Of a stretch of 64,000 nucleotides of DNA, positions 55,365 to 64,000 are shown piece after piece. The translations under genes and the position numbers were made by a program. Source of the DNA: Ailurus styani (Eukaryota > Chordata > Mammalia > Carnivora > Ailuridae); assembly GCA_002007465.1 (NCBI GenBank), contig LNAC01000754.1, forward strand, positions 28,544 through 92,543, given 5' to 3'. The notes under the pieces are model-generated. The model saw nothing but the letters and a program-made list of their open reading frames with translations, ran no database searches and was not told the origin of the DNA. Position 1 is the stretch's first letter; every line of letters starts with the position of its first letter.

Positions 55365-55735
55365 GCTTCCTATGTGCCAGGCACTTGGCAAAGCACGTAA
55401 TCAGCATCAGTCCTTTAAATGTAGGCATCTGTCATTTTCAAACTTGAAAGAGTCTCAGAATCAGCTGTGCTCCATCCTCAGTGTTTCCTCGTCTGGTGGT
55501 CCGGGACGGTGCCCGAACATGTGCATTTCTAGCAAGTTCCCCTGTGATCTTGGGCTGCGGGCCACCCCTGGGAACTGCCACTGTGCAGCCAGAGTGGGGC
55601 ATGGAGTGTTGACCTGTCTTACTGGCGAGGGAACCGGAGGCTGCCTGGGCTGAGCAGTTAGCCCAGGATCCTTGAGGTGCAGTGAGAACCTATGTTTGTC
55701 TGACTCTCTGGTTCATATTCTTTACCACAAGGTCA
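55365..55735 (-). repeat. MIR SINE, minus strand, apparently split
   Basis: The left piece ('ctatgtgccaggcacttggc', 55370-55420) and the right piece ('ttactggcgagggaaccgga' to 'ttagcccaggatccttgagg', 55610-55735) are consecutive parts of reversed MIR. They are separated by about 170 bases of MER5-like sequence. Confidence 0.55.
55435..55600. repeat. MER5-like hAT fossil inside the MIR
   Basis: 'ctcagaatcagctgtgctcc', 'tgtgcatttctagcaagttc' and 'cccctgtgatcttgggctgc' resemble a short hAT-Charlie element of the MER5 group. The right end meets MIR sequence again. Confidence 0.5.
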
Positions 55736-55979
55736 GCTTCCATCCTGCAAGGCCAGGACTGGTGGAACTCATTACCTGCTGGGCTTCTGGTCCCCTTTCC
55801 TCACTGAGGCAAATGGATTTTCTTGTTAGCGCTTCCTGAATCTCTTCCTGTAACGTGCAGTCTTGTGCCGGGGGCTGGCCTCGTGCCTGGGCAGAGGAGG
55901 CATCTGCTTCCCTGGTGAAATTAGACATCCTCCGAGACATCCCCCGAACTCCAATGTCTCCCTCTCCTGCGGTGGCATA

Positions 55980-56130
55980 CGTTTACGTTTCTGTTACCAG
56001 GTTGTGTTCTAGACAGTGCGTGAGCTCCTGGAGGGCACGGACCATACCCTATTTGCATTTCTAGCTCTTAGATCTAATGGCAGGCTCCTGCGAAATGGGC
56101 AGTAAGTTGAGTGGATGAACGAGTGAAAGA
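55980..56130 (+). repeat. L2 3'-end fragment, plus strand
   Basis: 'gtgagctcctggagggcacg' and 'cctatttgcatttctagctc' followed by 'gagtggatgaacgagtgaaa' match the last 120 bases of L2. Confidence 0.7.
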
Positions 56131-56134
56131 AATA

Positions 56135-58840
56135 GGTTACTTGGAGAATGTGAATAATTAGACCTATGAACTGGGTTTAGATTAGTCCAATGGGCAAACT
56201 GGCTTAGAGAGTAGTTGGATGGGTAAGCTTTGAATACTGGAGGTAGCATGAGGAGAAAGTACTACTTACTTAGTAAAAGCAAACCTCAGCAGCTTCCATG
56301 ATGAGCAGAACTCCGTGGGAGAGGAGGGGCTGAAGATCTCCTGCCCTGGTTTTCCGTGTTTGACGCAGCCCTGCCGGTCGCAGGGGTAAGCGGTTTTCTC
56401 ACTCTGTGCTGGCACGCCTGGACCAGTTCGTGGGGATGACCGTGATCGAGGGCATACTGGGAGTTGAGTCCCGGCTCGCAGAGCCCAGGGGTCTAGTCCT
56501 GCCTTGACCAGCTCCTCTCAGGGCTCTGAACACCGTCAACTTTGTTCCAGTCCACCTGGGTCCTCCCTTGGCAGCGTTTGCTTCCATGTGGTGGCTGCTG
56601 TCCTTGATCCAGAGCACGAGGACCAGTACCCTCCTAGGTGCTGGGCACCTTTTAAATCCGGACCCGGGAGGTGTTTCTCTCACACTGACCTAGGTCTGCT
56701 CTCCTGGACACTGGTGCTCATCCGGCCACCCACCTGTTCCCCGGGTGAAACACGAGCAGCCACAGCCTTCCGGTTATCAGGTGAATGCGCAGTCCCCTAC
56801 CCCGAGGTGTCACATTATGGCCGCACTTCACAGTATCTAATATGGTGGCAGGGCCATCTTGCGACCTGAGTCAGGCCAGCGGTCAGGTGGCGTGCGGAGG
56901 GGGTTGGCGTTTTCTCCTAAGGGTCAGTGAGTGCAGAGTGTCGTGTGAGGCACCGGGAAAAGGGACGCAGCTCCTGAACCCCTGCTCAGCTTCTGTGGCA
57001 TCAGGCCCTGCTTGCAGAGTCTTTAACGCTCGGATTTCTTCTTCCCACCCCTGGGTTCTCACCACACGGTGAGGGTGGCAAACCCTTGAATTATCAGCCC
57101 CCTCGAGCCCTGGGACCTGCATCAGCAGTCTGGCATTCATGATGGTCATTCCCGCCTCCAATTCTAAATAACATGGTCGAGCTGATGGAAAATGCTGGCG
57201 ACGTCCCTCCGGATGTCACTGCTCCTGGCTGCGCTGATATATACACGCCTCTTTCCCACAGAATATAAGGTCTGTGGGAGGAGACCGGGAGGAGTCAGAG
57301 GAGATCTGGGGCCTCCTGCTCTTTTGCTGGTCATTTTCAATGAGGACATGGGGTTTGGGTGCCTTGAGGTCGTTAAGAGAAACCACTGGAGTTAGGAATT
57401 TTGGGGGCAAAGGACTTTATTTATCTTTTCCCTGTTTGGTGATTCTCAGCTCTGAATGTAGCTTTTTGTATCCACATGCCATGTTGATTTACTTTTTCCA
57501 TTTCTTGGAATGATGCAGAATGTCTGGGTTATGAAGAATATGGGACTGTGTTTTCTGCATTTCCTTTATTGAGTATCAGAAAGTTACTTGAACAAACAAC
57601 TCGTTTGCCATTCATCCTTATAATGTCCTCTCTTGATTAGCTGCTTCTGCGCATGTGATTCTAAAGAGAAATCCAAGATTTCCACGAACTTAGAAATACT
57701 CCTTTAGATTTGCGCAGTACCTGTACCATTCAAGCCAATTAAAATTAAAAAAAATCATCGATGTTTGTCACCCCGATTCATTTGTGTGCGCTTCATCAGT
57801 GTCTGACAAATACTGTGCCTTTCTTCCAGTCATTGTTAAAACCCAGTGTATGGAAATAGTGTTTATACCAGCAGCTGTTACAAATCTGGGGCTATGGATT
57901 AATGTCAGCTTCTGAATGTAGAGTGCTTTAGTTAATTCCACCCAAGGACAGATGATATCATCTAGGAAGAAGGAATATATTAGAAACTGTCAGCCAGGAG
58001 GTAGTAAAAGGGGGTGATATGTTATAAGGAGTAGTAAAAGGTCATTCAAAGAAGAGATATTGCTAATAACTCAATTAAAATTTTCATGCTGACATTTTAC
58101 AAATTTCTGTGGAAGCCCTAAAACATTTTCAGAGCTAGCTAAATTCATACCCTAGATTGGAAAAACAGGGGTCAAATAGGATTCACACAATTCCTTTGTG
58201 AGGGGAACAAATTGGGATAATCTCCTTTTCCAGGAACTTGTGGCCAACTAATTCAAATATGCAACTCCTTTGGTGTCTAGGTGAGACAGAGGAATTTTGC
58301 AAGTACATCCCTTCATCAGGGATTATGCCCTTTCCTCTCCTAGGCTTTGCGACAAGACAACCAATGCATTTGGCCCTTGACTTTGTGGAAACCAGTCTTT
58401 GCCAGCCCGGTGCTTTATTATAGTTATTTTCTGTATTTTGCTGCCTGGAAAACAAAACAAAACCCATCTTCTTCCTGGGAGCTGAGTGGCACAAAAAAGA
58501 GTGGGGATAAAGGTTGAACTTGAACTTGGGGTAGAAACGCTTCCAGCCCAGGCGATGAGATGCAGCCGCCATGACTCAACCAGTCAGGCGGCCAGGACAG
58601 AAACAGCGGGGATGGCAGGGTGTGTGGAAGGTCAGCTCACCCATTTGCCTGCTGTCCTGTTTGGAAGGGGTGATCTGTTCTTGAAGCTGTTCTCACCTAG
58701 AGTCCACCTGGCTTCCCTTGGCAGCTGTTTCTGTTAGGGTTTCTGAATTCTTACTCCCGTGCAGTGAATGTGAACATGGTCCTTTTCCTGGTATTTCCCC
58801 CATCGTCCTGGAGAGGAAGTGATCAGTATGTATGTATTGA
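56135..58840. other. Unique sequence, nothing firm
   Basis: No repeat or gene could be supported in these 2.7 kb. Open frames up to 129 codons (58183-58572 minus) lack domains. The 57600-58150 part is AT-rich and repeat-free. Confidence 0.4.
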
Positions 58841-58844
58841 TGCG

Positions 58845-59310
58845 TGTGTAGCCAGTCATTGCTTTAGCTGCCTGCGGTGTGCTCGATGCTCCGGATTTGG
58901 TGGTCTGCAAAAGGAAACACGGCGGCTGCCCTCATGGAGCTTACGGTCCAGCGGAGGTGAGGGCATCACTGAGAAGCAGATGTTCAATCACAGTTGGGGC
59001 AGGGACTGGGGAGGACAAAGACCTGGTGAGACCTAATCTGACATCGGGTGCTTTGGAAGGGTTTCCCTGATGAAGGGATTTCTCCCCGGGGAGCTGAAGG
59101 AGGCAGGGGTAATTGGGAAGGGAGAGAGGGAAGAACATGGCAGGCAGAGGGAACAGCATGTGAAAGGTTCTTGACGGGACAGAGTTTGGTGGTTATGAGG
59201 CACCGGGAAGAGGCCTGTGTGGCCATCGGGGAGCGAAGGACGGGGACAGAGCTGAGCCTGGCAGATGGGCAGCCTCAGTCCGTGGAAGGTCTTAGTAGGC
59301 AGCAGTAAGG
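58845..59310 (-). repeat. L2 LINE fossil, minus strand, well ordered
   Basis: Reversed L2 is clear over 450 bases: 'gccctcatggagcttacggt' near 58928, 'gaagggtttccctgatgaag' near 59056, 'ggcaggcagagggaacagca' near 59139, and 'agtccgtggaaggtcttagt' near 59277. Open frames crossing it on either strand are translations of this fossil. Confidence 0.8.
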
Positions 59311-59314
59311 TGTT

Positions 59315-60595
59315 TTGCTTTTAAAATGTTTCATAATTACGAAGACTACATTCAAGGCAAGCCAGACCCGAACTTCTCTCCTCCCAATTCCTACATAATC
59401 CCAGTTCTTTTCCTCTTCAACTCTGGGAACCTGTATTAAAACTTGCAGCTGAGAATTTCAGACTGCCTTAAAAAATTTTTTTTTTTTTTAAATTCCTTCT
59501 TCAAAGGTGGTGATGGGTGTAGGGGCTCCAGCAGCAGTGACAGAGAGCCTAGAACGTTGCTTTGGGCATCTCAGGTGGGATGTCTCAGCGTCAGACATAG
59601 TTGCCTGCGTGTTCCCTGCATGGAGAGGGAGAGAGATGTCTTTGTCGTGTGCTGCGTACACAGGAGGCACTAAATAAATGCTTGCTGATGAGTCAGAGGT
59701 GATGAGTCCAGCTCTCAGGAACGCACAGCGCAGTTTTATCTGCTGCGGCCATCTGAACACTGTTGGCCAAGAGGGCCTGGGGGCGAGGGGCGGGCACGGC
59801 TGCATCTGCTCCTCCGTTCTGCGTGTGTGCTCGGGCCACCTGATGCCACCTCCACGATGGCACATTTGTCTAGTTAAGCGTAAGCCAACTCCTCTCCCTC
59901 TTCTGGGGCCCTCCTGACGGGGGCTGGGGAGGACAGGGACAGGCAGTGAAAGCCCAGTTAATGTGGTCTGTAAAGGGAGGTGGTGGCTGCTGGGGCGAGC
60001 TCAAATGAAGATAAATGCATTGTTAGGTTTTTGTGGACCAAGGCCGCACTTTCATTAAGGGTAATTTACATAACATAACTAATGCTCAAGGCCAAACAGT
60101 CCTTGTGGCCCAATGACAGCCCCTGACAGCCCGCGGACAGCAAGGCCTCCTGCAGGATTCCTCAGGTCGGGAAGCCGCCTCCTTCCCCTTGCTGGCTCAG
60201 CATGCTGGTTGCTCGGAGGAGCTCTCTCGGTGACCTCGCGAGCTATGTGCCGATGGCATCAAAGCCCCACGTCCTTCTTTGCGGCACACCAGCCAGGCAC
60301 CCTCTGGGCAGAGCTCACTTGCCCTTTTCCTTCCTGTTTCCCCGAAGGGGTCAGCTTCCTGGTGTGAACCCTCCTAAGTCCTGGATGGGAACTTTCTAGG
60401 GTTCATCTTGGCCCACTGGGAGGGTCCTGGTTCCCCACTGGGGTTGAATGAAGTAGGCCCTCGGTCAAGATGTTGGCGGATGAAGAGTAGGCTAGTAGCG
60501 GTAGAGCTGCCTCTGTTCCTCCCTGACGTACCTTGGAGGTGAGGACGGCTGATGGCGTCCCTGGCGTGCTCACCAGGGGCCTTTGTCTGCACCAC
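59315..60595. other. Unique sequence with a small L2-like tail
   Basis: At 59645-59690 'ggaggcactaaataaatgct' looks like an L2 or MIR terminus. The 59990-60110 segment is repeat-free and may be conserved regulatory DNA. No gene was recognised. Confidence 0.35.
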
Positions 60596-60599
60596 CCTC

Positions 60600-61150
60600 A
60601 TTATACGTTAATACCACCAGAGACACTTGGAGGTCAGCTTCTCCACGTTGCACGGCAAAGCAATTATCATTTCCTCTCGCTGCAGGGGTGACTGTTCGGT
60701 ATCACATGATGGATTTTTGCTGGTAATCAGAACTTTCTGCCCATTGGTCTTCAGAACATACTTTTGTGTTGACATTTGCAAGGTACGTATAAGACGGAGC
60801 CAAGGAACAGAGTGAGGGAATGAAAGGGGGAGTGGGGAAGGAGGACCATTATACTCAAGTTAATGATGACAATTTCCCTCCACTTACAACTTCGAGAAGT
60901 AAGAGACAATAGATGTGTGTCTTCTGCTTGCATGCGCACGGAAGGAGATGACACGAAGAGATTTTGTTAGCGGGAAGGGTGATCTATTACTTTAATGATT
61001 CCATTGCTTGCCAAATAAAAGAGAAATCTCATTGTGGTGCAGAGCCCCATCCTCATCAAGCTATTCATTGTGAGGCGTTTGTTGTTAATTAGAGAAATTC
61101 TGAGCTTCCATAAGCTGGTTTTGGATTTTTATTTTTTCTCTTGTCTACCT
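60600..61150. promoter_or_regulatory. Candidate conserved non-coding block
   Basis: Repeat-free sequence with words such as 'aagcaattatcatttcctc' near 60658, 'ttactttaatgattccattg' near 60988 and 'tgttgttaattagagaaatt' near 61080. These resemble homeodomain sites. Conservation is not demonstrable here. Confidence 0.2.
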
Positions 61151-61340
61151 TGACAGTCTGGTTCTTCCTAGTTTATAGGACCTATGTAAGCATTTGTATG
61201 TCTACTGCTGACGCTCATGAATGGATTTGAAGAGCTTTTAGATTTGGGTCAGTGGGGTTGAAGTAATAGAACATTTCATAGAGTTTAGTGAAAGTTCCCC
61301 TCCACCATTATGCTAGCAACTGGAAGGACTGTGTGTGTCT

Positions 61341-61362
61341 GGGTGGGTGGGGTGGGCGGGGG
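61341..61362 (+). other. G-quadruplex-forming motif
   Basis: Five G-runs of 3-5 bases are separated by single T or C loops, an ideal pattern for a very stable parallel G-quadruplex. It lies in otherwise average unique sequence. No promoter elements are seen next to it. Confidence 0.8.
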
Positions 61363-61364
61363 TG

Positions 61365-62050
61365 TTATCATGTGAAGTGTGGATAATTTGAACAAATTCT
61401 CAGTACTGTGCCTGGGAGGTTTAAGCTGAGATGGGGTCTTGCGGTCTAGGTGGGATCCAAGGAGCCATTTTCTCAGGGTGGCTGGAGACTAGTTAATAGG
61501 AATTGTGTCCAAGGTCTTAATGGGAGCACAGCACCAAGTGACAAGTGCTGTGGTCCAGGAAGGGCAGCAGGTGGAGAAGCAAGAAGAAGGTCAGAAGCCA
61601 ATGGGACTTGGATGGGAGATCATGCATGTGTCTAGACCTAGAGCCAGGAGTGTTGGAAGCTTCTGGATTCCATTATTGTATGAACCTGACCATGGCTGCG
61701 TAAAGCAGTGAGGCAGGGCCTGACTGTAATGACATGACTTCCACCCACTTCTGCTGTGCAGTCTGCTTTTTTCTAGTAGCTAGCTAGATTTCCAAAGTAG
61801 TGGAGCAATGTTTTTACAGCAGTTTAGGAGCCAGAAGGGACATTAATGTCATGGAATCATGAGGTCAGAAGATCTGGAGAGGAGGACATCAGGTCTACCC
61901 AAGCCCTCTTAGGGCATCGCCAAACTTCCTTATGCAGCGATGCCACCATGACATCCTGTTTCTATTTATTCAGCTGACGGATCTGGCAGACCCGTTTTGT
62001 GAATGTGCTGGCTAACTTTGGAGCTAGGCTTAGTAAGCCCACTTTGAACA
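61365..62050. other. Unique sequence, possibly old repeat scraps
   Basis: The 61410-61720 part has a faint reversed-L2 flavour, and 61850-61930 ('ggaatcatgaggtcagaaga') a faint CR1/L3 flavour. Neither is firm. Confidence 0.3.
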
Positions 62051-62054
62051 TTAT

Positions 62055-62195
62055 CCTCTTAGAGCTTAATTTTACCTACTAGTTGTGTGACTTCGGACAA
62101 GTGACTTCACTCTCCCAGGTCTCAGATTTTTCATCAGTAAAATGTTAGGAGGTCCCTGTGGACCCTTTCAGCTCAAGGATAGTATGCTGGGTGAC
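62055..62195 (+). repeat. MIR-family SINE (MIR3/MIRb-like), plus strand
   Basis: 'ctagttgtgtgacttcggac', 'tctcccaggtctcagatttt' with 'catcagtaaaatgttaggag', and 'tggaccctttcagctcaagg' are in the expected order. Confidence 0.8.
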
Positions 62196-62339
62196 TGTTG
62201 ATGTGTATCTAAGTAGGCCCAGTTAGAAGCTCTTGGTGTAGCCACCCATGTGCTTAGACTCAGCCTCACAGAACCTATGGAAATAAAATTAATACTAAAA
62301 CTTTGGTTCTTCACCATCCTGAAGGAGCCCATGGAAGCA

Positions 62340-62460
62340 TCATCTAAGCTGTAAGCTCTTTGAAGACAGGGACAATTTCATTTTGTTTTTTCCACCTCCA
62401 AAGCCATCAGATTGTTTGGTGGATATTTGGTGTTTAATAAATTAGTACCGAGTATGGGTA
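62340..62460 (+). repeat. L2 3' end, plus strand
   Basis: 'gtaagctctttgaagacagg' followed by 'gacaatttcattttg' and 'tttggtgtttaataaattag' is the L2 terminus. Confidence 0.8.
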
Positions 62461-62559
62461 AAAAAGATTGACTTTCAGATAAGATGTACTTTTTTCTACA
62501 CCTGAGGTACTTGACATAGATATGCCATAAGCACATATGCCTCAGACATGCCTCTTACA

Positions 62560-62602
62560 AAAAAAAAAAAAACAAACAAAAAACAAAAAACAAAAAAAAC
62601 AA
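62560..62602 (+). repeat. A-rich simple repeat
   Basis: Fourteen A followed by CAAA and CAAAAAA units. It could be the tail of a lost retroelement, but no body is recognised upstream. Confidence 0.93.
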
Positions 62603-62619
62603 CTCATCAACTCCACTGG

Positions 62620-62715
62620 AGCAGTGACCAAATCTTAGTCACTCCTGGTTTCCAAGTGCCTGGAATACTACCAGGAACATAGAAGTTGTTCAGTAAATGT
62701 TTGCTGAATAGCTAA
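62620..62715 (+). repeat. L2 3'-end fragment, plus strand
   Basis: 'agtgcctggaatactaccag' and 'ttgttcagtaaatgtttgct' followed by 'gaatagc' is the extreme 3' end of L2. It is a second same-strand L2 end within 300 bp. Confidence 0.7.
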
Positions 62716-62719
62716 GCAA

Positions 62720-64000
62720 ATACATCTAAGACCTGGAAAATGGGTAGTTGGACTTTTTAAGGTGAACTGGGAACTAGAGAATATAGGCCTGGAAAAAGAA
62801 GAAAAAAACATGGTGCTATTTTGTTTAATTTGGTTTCCCGCCTCCTTGAAGCTGTAGCTTTGTTATTCTCTACATACCAGAACGTGGCAACCGGGAGACG
62901 CTATCTATTTGTTGACAGGGTCTGCAAATGGCTACCAGTCCAGCATAGGTAAGTATAGAAATGAAGCATAATTATTTAGGAACTTCCCCAGTAATTTGGC
63001 ACTGCCTGACACCCAAGTGTGTGATCACTAGCTTTGTCTTGTTAAGCAGTGCGCAGACAAGTCCACCTCTTGTCCCCGGTACCTGGTGAGTGTCACGTGG
63101 TGATCCTGGCACTCAGGTCATTCACAGTAGGACCACGGACTGGCCCAGGACACGCTGGAAAGACATGGTCTTTCAGCACATCCCTGGAAAGAAGCAGGGT
63201 GAAATACCTTGTCGTCCAGTCTCGTAGTCATAGTTCTGGAACAATATTAGGGATACTGTTATATAAAGCTATTTCTGACTTGTTATCACATATTGTCTGT
63301 GTTATTGATTTGAGGAGGACTGAGCTAGCCATGCCCTGTTAGTCAACCAAGTTGAGTTAAGACCTGTGTGACAGTGTTTTGCTCTATTTAAAACTAGCTA
63401 GCCTTGCATGACTATTTAACTTGCTCCTTTGGCCCCATTAATATCAGCCTGTAATCAAGTGAGCTAATTAAGCTATTTTCTGTCCACTGATCAGAGAATA
63501 TAAAAGCTTGAGGTGACTCTAGTCATCCTCTGATATAACTCCTTCATTTTTTCAGAGCCAACCAAATCTTAGAGGGGTTAAATAATATGTCTGAGGTCTC
63601 ACAGTTGTTTAGTTATTAAGACATTAGGGTCCTTCACCCCTTAGGTCATTGTGTCTTTACATTTTGCCTTGAAGTTCAATAAAATCCTGTTTAGATTTTG
63701 CTGTATCCAATGTATAGTTTCGTTGTAAGTTATGTACTCCTATTTGACAGTGGACCTGGAATGGACAGATTTTGTGTACCAAATAATTACCGATGGTTTA
63801 TCTTTAAAAAAAACTCAACGTTTGAAGTTAAGAACAAAAGAAGCAGAGGTGATTTATATATAAATATTCATATATAATGTGTAACATGTAATATATAACA
63901 TTTAACATTTTATATTTATATATACACATAACTATATAAAAGTAGAATAATATGCAGTCCTGTAGCAATACTTGCTGAGTAGAAGGATGTTGACCCCCTA
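62720..64000. other. Unique sequence, AT-rich end
   Basis: No gene was recognised. The last 150 bases (63850-63950) are a TATA-rich low-complexity tract. The 63350-63530 segment is repeat-free and rich in TAAT words ('gtgagctaattaagctattt'). The 97-codon frame at 63049-63342 has no known domain. Confidence 0.35.

Noticed and set aside
1..64000. Search for a novel multi-gene system
   Set aside because: No run of co-oriented coding genes, defence or toxin modules, phage genes or biosynthetic cluster is present. The window is mammalian non-coding DNA.

Overview
This window is nuclear DNA from a mammal, and more precisely a carnivoran. The clearest sign is a set of tRNA-Lys-derived Can-SINE (SINEC) copies, found only in Carnivora. 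Their tails have the form 'tctctgcctacttgt' followed by 'caaataaataaa', which from memory is closest to weasel-family (mustelid) copies; the family-level placement is an inference. The rest of the sequence agrees: ancient mammalian MIR and L2 fossils throughout, fragments of old L1, one MaLR LTR retrotransposon, hAT-type DNA transposon remnants, microsatellites and general CpG depletion. No protein-coding gene could be supported. All open frames are short (191 codons at most), lack recognisable domains, and many are the translated or antisense shadow of a repeat. The window looks like an intergenic region or the inside of a very large intron.

Layout. Positions 1-8,100 are mostly unique sequence, with an L2 fossil at the left edge, two MIRs, a short CpG-rich patch near 2.1 kb and another L2 near 7.5-8.1 kb. 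A Can-SINE with a perfect 18-bp target-site duplication lies at 8.3-8.5 kb. From 15.0 to 15.5 kb there is a CpG-rich patch, followed 300 bp later by a 3'-truncated 5S rRNA pseudogene (15,812-15,900). An inverted MaLR element with one well-preserved and one nearly missing LTR fills 17.0-19.05 kb. L2, MIR and hAT fossils follow to about 26.3 kb. A largely repeat-free, AT-rich stretch (26.8-28.2 kb) with a perfect POU octamer looks like conserved regulatory DNA. L1 fragments lie at 29.3-30.6 kb (plus) and 37.6-38.8 kb (minus), with a 59-bp tandem duplication at 36.0 kb and a second CpG-island-like patch at 37.1-37.6 kb between them.

From 46 to 50 kb five Can-SINEs are clustered, two of them direct copies less than 200 bp apart and one inserted inside an older DNA transposon. 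Three L2 3' ends lie head to tail at 51.3-52.2 kb. The right end (52-64 kb) has scattered MIR, L2 and MER5-like fossils, a strong G-quadruplex motif at 61.34 kb and one more repeat-poor stretch.

No operon, CRISPR array, phage or other novel molecular system was seen. The items most worth checking are the two CpG-rich patches without an assigned gene, the possible conserved non-coding blocks, a weak exon-like frame at 28.0 kb, the 5S pseudogene and the repeat-nesting events. Repeat names were assigned by recalled family consensus, not by a database search, so boundaries are approximate (about 10-30 bp) unless a target-site duplication fixes them.
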